From Talpa occidentalis (lineage: Eukaryota > Chordata > Mammalia > Eulipotyphla > Talpidae), in the NCBI RefSeq assembly GCF_014898055.3, contig NW_023602073.1:19391784-19455783 (forward strand): DNA of 64,000 nt, in the 5' to 3' direction. This document shows positions 24,301 to 35,069 of this stretch, one piece after another. The notes beneath the pieces are model-generated. The model saw only the letters and a list, made by a program, of their open reading frames with translations, searched no databases and was not told the origin of the DNA. Position 1 is the stretch's first letter. The number at the start of each line of letters is the position of its first letter. Both the position numbers and the translations under genes were made by a program.

Positions 24301-26455
24301 CCAGGGCTAAAGTAAGTGCCTGCTTGAAAGCTCAGAAGAGGCAGGGCCTATCTTCCCTTATTGCCACCTATCTGGGGGTGTTCTGTGTGGTTGGGCCGAT
24401 GAGCTCAGCAGCATCTGTCTGCTGATTTTAACTTCTACCTCTGCCGAGTCTGGCAGTGTCCAGAGATTCTCCCTCTGCCCTGCAGTAAGACCTGGAGGGA
24501 CGGTGGAGGACTAAGAGTACAGAAATAGCTGACATGAAAACAGTGTGGGGACAGGACAGGTGGGGGAATAAAGAAAAATTAAGTGAATAGGAGGGTGGGG
24601 CCCAAGGCCAAAAAAAAAAACCAAAACCCAAAAATTGGCCTGATTTTCCCTTCCCAGCTCTGCCTACTATGTTTCTACAACATTTTTTTAAAAAAAGATT
24701 TATTTATGCATACAGGAACTGGGGTGTAGGCCAGAGGTGGGGGAGAGGGGAAGGGGAGTTTGTGTGAGAGAACTCCATCAGAGACAGTGTGGGGAGCAGA
24801 ACAGGCAGATGTACTGAAATACACTGCTGAGGGGAGCAGCGGGGAGACAGGAGAGGTCTGCTGTGCCATGTGGGTATTTCCCTGGCCAGGGATCGAACTC
24901 ATGCATGCTGCAGTAGCTGTGGATAGCTTCATAGTGCTGAGACTTAACCCCTTGTGCCACCAGGGAGGCCCCTAACTCCACAACTTTTTTGTCCTTTCCC
25001 CTAACCTCAGATCCTGAGGTCCCATCCTAACTTTCTCTCTTTATTCTGGAGCTTCTTTACAATATTATGGCTCATTGCAGGTATGTCCGTCCAGGGAGAG
25101 GATTTGTCCCAAATTTCCAGCTTTTTGAGAAAGGGAATGTGAATGGTGAAAAGGAACAAAAGGTCTTTACCTTCCTGAAGGTGAGTGAATTCCTGACATG
25201 AGTCTCTTCCCTGCTGCTGCTGCCATAGAGGGGTGTGGTAGAAATGGACCCAAAGGCTCAGGCCTGGGAAGGACTGGACTCTTCAGGAGAGACCTCCAAA
25301 CACCACCGGGCCTGAGGTTTAGGCTGCTAGTGTCAGACTGTGGCTTTGTGTGGTGGGCAGAGTTGTGTGGAGTGGCAGCTTTTCCTGGCACCACACTCCA
25401 CTCTTGTTCTTTGACATCTACATGTTCATTCAGGGCATGTTTCCCGGTGCCTGCCATCTGAAAGACAGTTTGTTAAATAACGAGGAAATTAAGATGAATA
25501 AGACACATCCCCACACCCTGATGAGTTCATACTAGAGAGGAAATAGAAATCAACAAGTATAGAGCAGCGTAGTAAGTGCCTTCTATGAATCACTGGCTTT
25601 CAGATGTAGAGATTGTGTGAGGATGTCTAGAGATCACCAGAGTACATAGTCTCTAAGTGCTGGACTGTGGGCCAAGCTGGCTCATGTTGAGATTTTTATA
25701 TATCCTTAATAAATTGAAGAAAACAGGTCAGTGTCAGAAAGGTTTCATAAACTCACTTGCCCTTTTTTCTAAGATTAGGACTACTATGTAATTTGTCTTC
25801 CCATAACCTTTAAAAAAATTACATGATCAAGTGATGATGTTTTCAAATTTTTCCTTACTTGATAAAATAAAATGTTGGCAACCTTACATTGGTCTCAAAA
25901 GGTATGTTTTAAATGCTGCTGACCCAAAGAAACCTAAGACTTGGGGCACCACATTAGAATTACTTTGCAGAGAAGGAAACGAACAGCAAGAGAAGTGACC
26001 TGTCTTCCCCACAGCGGCATGGTTTTGTGATGGGGCCTGTGGAGAGACAGAGAGGGAGCAGACTTTGACTACACTGCCTGTGGCATGCTAGTGCATTAAT
26101 GGAGTGGTAATGCAGAGAACTGACTAAGAATCACAGGAAGCTGAATTATCTAGGTCCAGGGAGGAGAGGGTTACCTGTGGGTGAAAATAGCCCACATCAC
26201 CCAGGGATGGAAATGATGTTGCTTCTCCTTGTCATCTTTCTGTTCCAGCACGCCTGTCCTCACCCCTCGGAGTTTTTGGGCATGTTAAAACACATAACCT
26301 GGGAACCTGTAAAGGTCCATGACATCCGCTGGAATTTTGAAAAGTTCCTGGTGGGGCCTGATGGCGTCCCTGTCATGCGCTGGTCTCACCTGACTACCGT
26401 CGGCTCTGTGAAGGCAGACATCCTGGCCTACCTGAAGCAGTTCAAAGTGAAGTAG
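18372..26455 (+). CDS. GPX5: glutathione peroxidase 5 (Cys form), five exons
   Basis: Secreted, epididymis-type glutathione peroxidase that protects sperm from peroxides. Coding exons: 18372-18458, 23415-23568, 24194-24311, 25081-25180 and 26249-26455 (87+154+118+100+207 nt, 221 codons plus stop), all with canonical GT/AG borders. N-terminal signal peptide [20 protein letters not shown]. At codon 73 the active-site residue is Cys ([11 protein letters not shown]), as in known GPX5, so no Sec recoding is needed. [12 protein letters not shown] (exon 3) and [21 protein letters not shown] (exon 5; Trp 181, Asn 182) complete the active site. The length equals the usual 221 residues. Intron 1 is 5 kb and holds five SINEs. 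The frame is intact. It lies head to head with GPX6, 13.4 kb apart. Confidence 0.95.
19115..19413. mobile_element. Tigger/pogo-like DNA transposon relic
   Basis: Contains TTTGAGCAACATGAGTTCAA, GGATTTTGGTATCCACTGAGG and GGATCGACTGTAGTTAAG...GGGAGAGTCAAAAGTAATAC, the word order of non-autonomous Tigger-family elements. In GPX5 intron 1; decayed and non-coding. Confidence 0.6.
19741..20010 (-). mobile_element. tRNA-derived SINE, left half of a dimer
   Basis: Reverse copy in GPX5 intron 1. Its left flank TTCAGTAATTTTC (19728-19740) is not repeated at its right edge but at the far end of the next SINE (20289-20301). Confidence 0.9.
20011..20288 (-). mobile_element. tRNA-derived SINE, right half of a dimer
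   Basis: Reverse copy joined to the preceding SINE through a TTCTTCTTCTTTTTTT linker; the pair is bounded by one 13-bp target duplication. Confidence 0.9.
20588..20864 (-). mobile_element. tRNA-derived SINE (GPX5 intron 1)
   Basis: Reverse full-length copy; flanks CTATCCTGCCTTCTT and CTACCCTGCCCTCTT look like a slightly diverged target duplication. Confidence 0.9.
21612..21882 (-). mobile_element. tRNA-derived SINE (GPX5 intron 1)
   Basis: Reverse copy, with AATGTCTTC(A/G)TT on both sides. Confidence 0.9.
22767..23030 (-). mobile_element. tRNA-derived SINE (GPX5 intron 1)
   Basis: Reverse copy; a short deletion removes the 'ggattcaccag' segment. Flanks AGCCTTGTTTTCTT and AGCCTCGTTTTCTT form the target duplication. 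Confidence 0.9.
23767..24016 (-). mobile_element. tRNA-derived SINE, head-truncated (GPX5 intron 2)
   Basis: Reverse copy whose tRNA head ends at TTAACTCCTTGCA without the CCACCAGGGAGGCC block. Confidence 0.85.
24017..24135 (-). mobile_element. MIR-like relic (GPX5 intron 2)
   Basis: Text GATCTAACGTCAGCCCTGCC...TCTGTTTCCTCTTCTGCAAAATGAG resembles the antisense of the MIR core. Heavily diverged. Confidence 0.5.
24683..24971 (-). mobile_element. tRNA-derived SINE (GPX5 intron 3)
   Basis: Reverse full-length copy ending GCCACCAGGGAGGCCCC. Confidence 0.9.
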
Positions 26456-27178
26456 GAAGGCTGAATGGGGGTGTGGGCCATGCAGCCTCTTGCCTGAAGG
26501 CTTGTTCAAAGCAGCCCATCTTCTCACCACCACCTCTTCCCACATCCAAATGGCCTCCACTGGACCAAATCACCTCTCTGCTGTCGAAGTTCCCACTTCC
26601 TCCCACATAGACCTGTTCGAAAGCTCCTGCCACTTCTCCTTACAAGAGAATGTGGATGAAGAACAAAAGAATGGAAATCCTAAATCCTCAGACCTCGTTA
26701 AACATTTAATGGCTCCAGTCCATCAAAGGAAAACCATGCCAGCAGCTCCTGAAAATGTCCCCAGACTTCCTGACTCCCCCTCCTTTCTCTCTCTACCTTG
26801 CAGGTGTAGACACAGCAACAGGAAGGTCATCGCACAACTTACGTTCCACTTTATAACACGCCTCCATCCCCAGGACAAACGCATGCGTCATTTTCCAACT
26901 CTTTTCAGCTCAGTGTTGGCCGAGGACACCCCTCCTGGAAAGCCCTTGTCAATGCCATGCCCCTGCAGGAGCCCCAAGGTAGAGTGGGCGCAGGAAAGCA
27001 CCTCACGTGAAGTAAGGGCATCTCTGTCATAGTGGGGCCCAGAGCCCCTCTGATTTGGAGTCTGAAAGCTGTCCCTGCTGTTTGATGCTCAGTGCTCTGA
27101 GGTCATGATGCCTGGCAGGGCCGCTTTCCCTCTCTACCCAAGACTCCTCGTGTCAGAACCAGCCTTGCCACTGTTGCC

Positions 27179-27184
27179 AATAAA
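27179..27184 (+). terminator. GPX5: GPX5 polyadenylation signal AATAAA
   Basis: Canonical AATAAA about 725 nt after the GPX5 stop; the first one on this strand after the coding region. It gives a 3'UTR of about 740 nt. No SECIS is expected or needed. Confidence 0.65.
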
Positions 27185-27204
27185 ATAATTTCTGCAGCAT
27201 CTGG

Positions 27205-28955
27205 GATCATTGGTGCTTTTCAAATCCTACCCTGTTCCTGCTCCCATCATCTCTTCTCCTCTTTCTCACTGTGACTGTCACAGCGGGGGCATCACCCAAA
27301 TTACTTGAAACTCTTGGACAGAAAATTTCCTCCCAGAATCTTGAAAGGTGGTCACCTGATGAGTTGCTGTTGTCATCCCCTTTTAGGAAGTGCCTCATTA
27401 ATTCATGACCCCTGTCCACGGGCAGGCTACAGTCAATGACTGGCCAATACGGTGGGTAAAGGCCAAACTCTGACTTCTCAATTTAGAACAGCTTTAAAGG
27501 GCTCATCCCAGAGGCAGAGACCCCCAAGTTAGCTGATGGCTTTGGTACTTGTAAAATTTGCAGCCAAGATTTTCCCTCTGATACATTATGCTTATCTTCT
27601 TTGCCTCACACATATTGACCCTCAGATAAATTTCCTGGATGCAAATCTCCAACTTAGAGTCTTTCCAGGGTACTCAACCCACAATAGTTGGTACAAAAGT
27701 GATCTGAGAAAGAGGCTAAAATGAAATGTTTGAAGCTAAATTACCCTCAGTGAGGAATGGGCGAGTGCAATTTGTCACTGGCACAAAGTAGTAGGGTAAT
27801 TGGTAAAACCTTCACAGAGATTGTTCAAATCTGACTTGAGATGGTCCGCTGGTAGAAGGATTTACACTGGCAAATATGATCTGTTAGGTACTTGAGGAAA
27901 AGAGGAGAAACAATAATTATATGAGGTGGTAGATTTGGATGGTTGTGACTAGAGGAAATTGATGCCTTGGAAAGAGACCACTGAAGGCTGGGGATGATAC
28001 TTCTTCCAGTACACATTAACTGTGAAAGCCAGAATGCCTCTGCAGGCCCTCATAAGGAACCACTCATATCTTGCAACTTAAGGCACAAAGAAATAAATTC
28101 AGGTCTTGCCTTAATCGCAGGGACGGTATTGGTAGAACACCAAAGAAGGTCAAATTCCCAGCATAGGTCATCTCGGTCGTGGCTCTGATGGGGAAAGAAC
28201 AGAGCCTTGAGATATTGGGTGTAGACATTTGGTCTAAATCCTGAGATGTCTCAAGACTAAATCCCCTCCCCCAGCCTGAGCCGGTTAGAAGCAGCCCTGT
28301 TCCTCTTATGAAGGGCTACCGTGTCCTTCTTGTTTGAGGGGAAAAAAGCCTGAGATGAAATGCCACAAATGGAAACTATGGATTTCTTTGAGTGTGAGAC
28401 TTTAGACAGTTTTCAAATAATTATTGTTTTTCTGATTCGCTGAACCTGTGTTGCATCTATATGTTAAAAAGAGTGATTTTTTGAAGGAAACATATTTGGA
28501 CAATCTTAGCTTAAAAAAAACGAGGGGCTGGTGGTGGGGGGATGGGTGGCAATTCAAGCAGAAGACTCCGCGCAGGGGAGAGGGGCACCGAGGAGGTGCG
28601 GGGAGGTAGGATGGTCCAGTCTGGAGAGTCCGCGGGAATCCAGAAGCTATGACTGTGCGCGAGATCGCTACACGCGGAATACCCACCCCTCGGCGAAACG
28701 TCGACTGGAGTGCAGGTGACAGACATATCTCCCAAGTAGTCATGTGAGCAGAAAAGTCAAAATCCAGATAACAGCGCCCCTCTGTCCCGGGGTCCTACCG
28801 GGGAATCGTTTAGGTGCTTTGAATTCTGTTGGTTTCCCACATCAGAAGTGACCTGTTTATTTGATCTCATTTGATGCTTTAGCAAGAGTATTTAAGTCTT
28901 CGTCTGTGAAAGAAACTTCAGTCCCATTCATTCCTCCCTATCCTCAAGTGTCCCT
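27205..28955. other. intergenic between GPX5 and tRNA-Ile
   Basis: No gene seen. A CpG cluster at about 28565-28790 stands out from its AT-rich surroundings just upstream of the tRNA-Ile gene. Confidence 0.4.
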
Positions 28956-28961
28956 GGTGTG

Positions 28962-29053
28962 GCTCCAGTGGCATCATCGGTTAGGACGGTACTTATAAGA
29001 CAGTATGCTCGTGAGCAATGCCGAGGTTGTGAGTTCGAGCCTCATCTGGAGCA
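28962..29053 (+). tRNA. tRNA-Ile (TAT), intron-containing, D arm degenerate
   Basis: Acceptor halves GCTCCAG...CTGGAGC(A) pair. The anticodon stem CGGTA/TGCCG encloses loop CTTATAA with anticodon TAT at 28994-28996. An intron of about 19 nt (near 28999-29017, GACAGTATGCTCGTGAGCA type) follows the anticodon loop, as known for mammalian tRNA-Ile(TAT). The T loop TTCGAGC is intact. TTTT at 29056 is a pol III terminator. The D arm is about 2 nt short and its stem is broken, so it may be a weak gene or pseudogene. Confidence 0.75.
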
Positions 29054-29069
29054 GATTTTACTTCCCTCA

Positions 29070-29449
29070 AGCCCCTATGCCTTCAAAGCCTGGTGAAAGG
29101 GGGAGTTATTTGGAGTTATTCACTGGAGTGGTTCCATCTCATGCAGGGCTTGCTCAAGACTTGCCTTAGAATTCTTTTCTTTCATCCCACTGCCTTCCTC
29201 CATCACTTCCACCTAGTGCTTGATTTAGTGCTAGGCAGTTGAAAAGTCAGTCGTTCATCATATTCAATTCCACAGAAAAGTGACTCTCAGAGTCTCAGGG
29301 CCAGCATGCAGGTAAATAGGAAAGTTAATAAAAAATTATCCTCGTGTCTTAACTCCAGGATACATGGGTGATTCTAATTTTAGAAAGTATTTTGGTGGAC
29401 AATTTCCATTTCCTTGAACTGCTTTCCTTATCTCAGTTTCTTCATGCCT
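29070..29449. other. intergenic
   Basis: No feature recognised between the tRNA-Ile terminator and the next SINE. Confidence 0.4.
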
Positions 29450-29465
29450 CTGGGATCACTCTTTT

Positions 29466-29751
29466 TTTTTTTCTAAAGAGTTATTTATTTATGTATACAA
29501 GAATTGGGGTACAGGCCAGAGGTGTGGGTGGCGGGGTGTGTGTGTTTGTGTGAAAAGATTCACCAGAGACAGGGTGGGGAACAGAATAGGCGGGTTGACT
29601 GAAATACACTGCTGCAGGGAGCAGCAGACGAGTCAGGAGAGGTCTGCTGTACGATGTGTGTACCTCCCTTGCCCGGGATCGAACTCGTGCGACAGTGGCT
29701 GAAGATAGTTTCATAGGTTGTGTCTTAACCCCTTGCACCACCAGGGAAGCC
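29466..29751 (-). mobile_element. tRNA-derived SINE, reverse
   Basis: Bounded by a perfect 16-bp target duplication CTGGGATCACTCTTTT (29450-29465, 29752-29767), so relatively recent. Confidence 0.95.
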
Positions 29752-29971
29752 CTGGGATCACTCTTTTAAGTCCTTGATGTCAGTAATTATGACAAAGACA
29801 CAAATGTTCAGTTTCAGAAAATAAATTGTCCCATGACAGCCTCCCAATTGAGAGGGAAGCCTGTATGAGGCAGTGTCATCTCACCTTCTGGATCTTAAGA
29901 GACATGAACACAGAGCTCTGGATTTTGCCTAATGCTTTTTCTCCATTTGCTGAGATAATCCCCTGGGTTTT

Positions 29972-30268
29972 TTTTTTTTTAATACAAAGAGAATTTTTTT
30001 AAAATTTTATTTATTTATTTATACAAGCACTGGGTACAGTCAGAAGCGCAGGAGGGTGAGAGAATTCACCAGAGCCAGAGTGGGGAGCAGAGCAGGCAGA
30101 AGGACCGAAGCACACCACTGAGGGGAGCAGCGGGCAGCAGGAGAGGTCTGCGCACCATGTGGGACCCTCCTCCAGTGGCCGGGGAGCAGCCGGGGATTGA
30201 ACCAGCGCTGCAGAGGCTAAGGGCAGCTTTGCAACCCAGTGCTCAACCGCTGCGCCACCGGGGAGGCC
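29972..30268 (-). mobile_element. tRNA-derived SINE, subfamily with TTATACAAGCACTGGGTACA
   Basis: Longer tRNA-related head with an extra GGAGCAGCCGGGG segment; CCCTGGGTTTT occurs on both sides. Confidence 0.9.
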
Positions 30269-30282
30269 CTGGGTTTTGTTTT

Positions 30283-30460
30283 TTATTCTATTGTTGTTTC
30301 GTAGCACATTAATTATTTTGGGACGTTAAACCAACCTTGTATTCCTGGGATAAATCCGACTTGGCATGGTGTATCACCCTTTTTATATGTTGCCAGATTT
30401 TGTTAGTGTTTTATTGAGGATTTTTGCATCCATCTAGGAGGTCAGATTATATTTTTTCAT
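30283..30460 (-). mobile_element. LINE-1 ORF2 fragment (old)
   Basis: Text ACCTTGTATTCCTGGGATAA...TTATTGAGGATTTTTGCATC is antisense L1 ORF2, diverged. Confidence 0.75.
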
Positions 30461-30754
30461 AAGATGGTCACAGGGTCTCAAAGAGGGAAGTTGCAACAAC
30501 ACAGTGAAAGGCCCTTGCTGCTACGTCTATTGCACGTCTTGGTAAGTAAACTATCTCTATCACTAAGTGTTAATCTAAACTGGTACATGATAAACTTTGT
30601 TTTGAATGCACACTTACATGGTAGACAGCTCAGAGTGGAGTCAGGGAGTAACTAAACACTCCAAAATCTAACAGCAGCAGGGTAAGAACTGATAGTGCTG
30701 AGCAATTTTGCATAGGCCATGAGGAATCTTCTATAAAGTTGGAGAACTCTGTGT

Positions 30755-30960
30755 TCATTTTTTTAATTTATGCATACAAGAACTGGGGTACAGGCCAGAG
30801 GTGTGGGGGTGTGGGTGGGAAGATTCACCAGAAATAGTGGGGAACAGAATAAGCAGACTGACTGAAACAGGGGAGGTCTGCTGCGCCATGTAGGTAGCTC
30901 CCTGGGCTGCAGATAGCTTCACAGTGCTGTGCTTAACCCCTTGTACCACCAGGGAGGCCC
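30755..30960 (-). mobile_element. tRNA-derived SINE, internally deleted
   Basis: Reverse copy lacking most of the middle third; flanked by TCTGTGTTCATTTT on both sides. Confidence 0.9.
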
Positions 30961-30974
30961 TCTGTGTTCATTTT

Positions 30975-31420
30975 GAATGATTTTTAATATCAGGTGGAAT
31001 GATGCCTCTCATTTCTTCACTTAATGTCTTAATTCATTGACCATTTCCAAATTAACTATCAATTTCCAAATAAAAATTAGAATTTTGATTGGAATTGCTT
31101 TGAATTTATAAATCAATTTGGGAGAAGTGGCAACTTTATAATATTGAGTATTTTTTCCATAGGCTTGTTTTATACATATAAATATATACTATATTCAACA
31201 TTCAACATTCAATGTATTTATATATATTCTCTCAGTAAAACTTTAATTATGTCCATAGACATTGGACCTTAAACACAATTTCATTGATTTTATTACTAAA
31301 TATTTCTTTTATGGAATTACTAAAAACTGCACATTCTATGCATTTATCCTGTGACAATCAATGTATCTTATTTCATTTTATAACTGCCTATTACTTGTAG
31401 ATAGGAATACATTTGCCTCT
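30975..31420 (-). mobile_element. LINE-1 ORF2 fragment (old), continuation
   Basis: Antisense L1 text (AATTTTGATTGGAATTGCTTTGAATTTATAA) with many changes. Probably part of the same old element as 30283-30460. Confidence 0.55.
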
Positions 31421-31866
31421 TATTTATTTATTTGGCTCTACTATTTTAGAAGACTAATTATAACATCGAGGAAGAACAGAACAAAAGAGAATTATAGTAC
31501 TAGCTCTCTAATTAGCAAAAATCTTGTAACACACTGAGTTAGTTCTCTTGGTCAGCTGGGGTTGCTCTAACAACATTCCACAACATGAGTTAAACAACAG
31601 GTATTTATTTCTCGGGTCAGGAGGCTGTGATCAGGGCGGCAGGATGCTTTCTGGCTTGCAGATGGATGCCTTGGATTTCATTTTGCTTGAAAGTACAAAA
31701 TATGTTATCTAACAATTTGCAGTGAAACAACTTGCATTTAGGAAAAATCGCAGCTCCCACCTCGGAGGAAACTTCTTGAATCAAAAGCTGCGGCAGTAGA
31801 CACAGAAAACAAAGGCAGGACTGGACTGAAGGAAGCTCAGCAAGTCAGGGAGGTTTCAGGTGCCAG

Positions 31867-32101
31867 AAATAACACTGAGTGCTGACCCAGGGACACAGGG
31901 GTCTCTACCCAAAGTGCACAAAGCAGATGATGACATCAGGGGTTTGAGACGAGACATCAGCTCTGCAAATCGACTGGCAAGGAGGTAGGAGATAAAATTA
32001 AATGTACATCTTCAATTAAGAAAGAAAATGAGGTTATGTAGGTTTGCGGGGGACCAGGGCTGGGAACAAAGTGGTTACATTTTATTGGCCGAAAAGCCCA
32101 T
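31867..32101 (+). repeat. 235-bp direct duplication, copy 1
   Basis: From GAAATAACACTGAGTGCTGA to TTATTGGCCGAAAAGCCCA. The copy at 33171-33405 differs at only about four positions. Confidence 0.95.
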
Positions 32102-32165
32102 TAGGAGCAAAGTTATGTGGACTTGGCTAAAGGTCATTGGCCAGTCACAGGGTAGTTCTTCTTCT

Positions 32166-32338
32166 TCTTCTTTTTTTAAAGAGATATTTCTTTATGCATA
32201 CAAGAACTGGGTACAGGCCAGAAGTGTTGGGGGTGGGGTGAGAGGATTTACCAGAGACAGAGTGGGCACCAGAGCAGGCAGACTGACTGAAATACACTGC
32301 TGAGGGGAGCAGGGGGTGAGTCAGGAGAAGTATGCGCT
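32166..32338 (-). mobile_element. tRNA-derived SINE, 5' head missing
   Basis: Reverse SINE tail and body only; breaks off after GTGAGTCAGGAGAAGTATGC. Confidence 0.85.
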
Positions 32339-32747
32339 CACAGGGCAGTTCTTACCCTGAGTAGGAGGAGGCGTTTCTTCAGACAACTGGAGGTTTGATT
32401 TTCTGTGGGTTCCCCTCCTCCTCCTCTTGGTAGCCAGCCCCCACCCTGCGTTTCCAGTCTCTACCCAGCCTTGCAAGTCCCTGGAAGTTGCCCATCAGCC
32501 ACCCCAATTTGCTGTGTCTGTAAAATCAAGGGGAAACATGTAGATAAGTTGTTTTTCTTTCTTGTGCTTTAGAGTCTGAGACCAATTGAACCATTTTGCC
32601 TCAGTTGTAACCCCTTCACAAGGCCTGGACTGTCTCAGAGTAACCAGAGCAAATGGATCTAGTCCAGTCACACAAGTCTGTAGAAATTCTGGAAAATTTC
32701 TGTGGGTCTGTTCTTAGATAATCAGTGTACCAGAAAAATGGGAAGAG

Positions 32748-33010
32748 GGTCTCCCCCGGTGGTGCAGCAGTTGAGTGCTGGGTTGCGAAGTTGCCCGCAG
32801 ACTCTGCAGCGCCAGTTGGATCCCCAGCCGCTGGTCCCACGTGGCATGCAGACCTCTCCAACTGCGCCCACGGCTCCCCTCAGCAGTGTACTTCATCAGT
32901 CTGCCTGTTCTGCTCCCCACTCTGGCTCTGGTGAATTCTCTCACCCTCCTGCGCTTCTGACTGTACCCAGTGCTTGTATAAATAAATAAAAATAAATCTT
33001 AAAAAAAGAA
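32748..33010 (+). mobile_element. tRNA-derived SINE, forward, subfamily with TGTATAAATAAATAAA tail
   Basis: GGTCTCCCCCGGTGGTGCAG head; target duplication AGAAAAATGGGAAG on both sides. Confidence 0.9.
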
Positions 33011-33170
33011 AAAAGAAAAATGGGAAGGGCCTGTGTACATATTCGCACAACTTTTATGCTTAGCTGTTCAATACCAAACAAACCAGACTCCACCAACAGA
33101 ACTTACAAATGATTTCCTACTAATTTTTACAAATATAAATCTTTTCTTCAGACTCTTCATTAGAATGAAG

Positions 33171-33405
33171 AGAAATAACACTGAGTGCTGACCCGGGACA
33201 CAGGGGTCTCTACCCAAAGTGCACAAAGCAGATGATGACATCAGGGGTTTGAGAGGAGATATCAGCTCTGCAAATCGACTGGCAAGGAGGTAGGAGATAA
33301 AATTAAATGTACATCTTCAATTAAGAAAGAAAATGAGGTTATGTAGGTTTGGGGGGGACCAGGGCTGGGAACAAAGTGGTTACATTTTATTGGCCGAAAA
33401 GCCCA
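33171..33405 (+). repeat. 235-bp direct duplication, copy 2
   Basis: Near-identical to 31867-32101, 1.3 kb apart, same orientation. Contains no SINE or L1 sequence. Confidence 0.95.
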
Positions 33406-33438
33406 GACTTCAGACTTCATTAGAATGTGAATAGTTTT

Positions 33439-33705
33439 TTTTTTTTTTAAGATTGATTTGTTTATGCATACAAGAGCTGGGGTGCAAGCCAGAGATGCAG
33501 GGGGTGAGAAGATTCACCAGAGACAGAGTGGGGAGCAGAAAAGGCAGATGTACTGAAATACACTGCTGAGGGAGTAGTGGATGAGACAGGAGAGATCTGC
33601 TGTGTCGTGAAGGTAGCTCTCTGGCTGGAGGTCTAACTAATGCTGCAGAGGCTGCAGACAGCTTCACAGTGCTGCGCTTAACCCCTTGCATCACCAGGGA
33701 GGCCC
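33439..33705 (-). mobile_element. tRNA-derived SINE at the left end of a composite insertion
   Basis: Reverse copy abutting L1 sequence on its right. The motif TAGAATGTGAATAGTTTT precedes it (33421-33438) and recurs after the L1 (35052-35069). Confidence 0.9.
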
Positions 33706-35051
33706 TTGTATTATTTTACATCACCCAGGGTATAGTCCCCATAGAATTTCCTTCACCAATTCACACTTACACCATCACCACAGTCCCCTGTGCTAATCCC
33801 TCCCTCCCTCTGATCCCTCTCCCTCCTCCTCCCCTGCAGGATGTCTCTGGTTTATAATTGTCTGGTATTTTGTTTTGTTTTGTTGTATTGTGTTTCATAT
33901 TATTATTTTTCCTCATGTTTTATTTGGTTCCCCTGTATTCATCCTATAAGTGAAACCATCTGATATTTTTCTTTTTCCTTCTGACTTATTTCGCTGAGCA
34001 TAATTCCTTCTAGCTCCATCCACGTTGCTGCAAATGGCATGAGTTTATTTTTTTGATTGCTGAAGTCCATTGTGTATATATACCACATCTTCTTGATCCA
34101 GTCATCTATTTTTGGGCATTTGGTTGTTTTTACCTATTATAAATAGTGCTGCAATAAACATAGGGGTAGTGGTAGTCTTTTGAATCATTGTTTTTGTGTC
34201 CTTTGGGTAGATCCAGCCCAAAGAGTGGAATTGCTGGGTCATATGGTAGCTCCATTTTTAGTAGACTGAGGAACCTTCAGACAGCTTTCCATAGTGGCTG
34301 GACCAGTTTGCACTCCCACCAGTAATGTAGGAGAGTTCCTTTCTCATCACATCCTTGCCAACATTTGTTGTTGTTAGGTTTTTTTTTTTTTTTTTTGATA
34401 TGTGCCATTCTTAATGGTGTAAGGTGGTATCTCATTGTGGTTTTGATTTGCATTTCCCTCATGATAAGGGATGTTGAACATTTTTCATATGTCTGCTGGC
34501 CATTTGAATTTCCTCTTTGGAGAAGTGTCTTTTAAGTTCTTCTGCCCATTTCTTAACTGGATTGTTTTTTTGTTCTTGTTGAGTCATGTGAGTTCTTTGA
34601 GTATCTTTGTGATCAATCCCTTATCAGTTGTATAGAGTGCCAAGATGTTTTCCCAATCAATGGGGCGTCTCTTTGTTTTGGTTAATGTCTCTTTTGCTGC
34701 ACAGAAGCTTTTCAGTTTGATGTAATCCCACGTGTTTATCTTCCTTAACTTTCTTTGCTTTGCGTGATGAGTCTTTAAAGATGTTACTGAGATTTATGTC
34801 TTGTAGTGTTTTACCTATATTTTCTTCCATATATTTTATGGTTTCAGGTATTATGTCCAGATATTTTATCTATTTTGAGTTGATTTTTGTGCATGGTGTG
34901 AGGTAGTGGTCTAGTTACATTCTTTTCCATGTGGTGGTCCAGTTTTCCAGCACCATTTATTGAACAAACTGTCCTTGTTCCATTGCATATTCTTTGCTCC
35001 TTTGTCAAAGATTAGTTGTCTATTTCTGTGTGGCTTTATTTCTGGGCTTTC
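33706..35051 (-). mobile_element. 5'-truncated LINE-1 (about 1.35 kb), ORF2 end and 3'UTR
   Basis: Antisense L1 ORF2 text throughout (CATTGTGTATATATACCACATC; CATTTGTTGTTGTTAGG; GTAGGGAGCATATGGTAGCTCC-type words). It carries frame breaks and no full ORF. It shares an 18-bp target duplication with the adjoining SINE. Confidence 0.9.
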
Positions 35052-35069
35052 TAGAATGTGAATAGTTTT

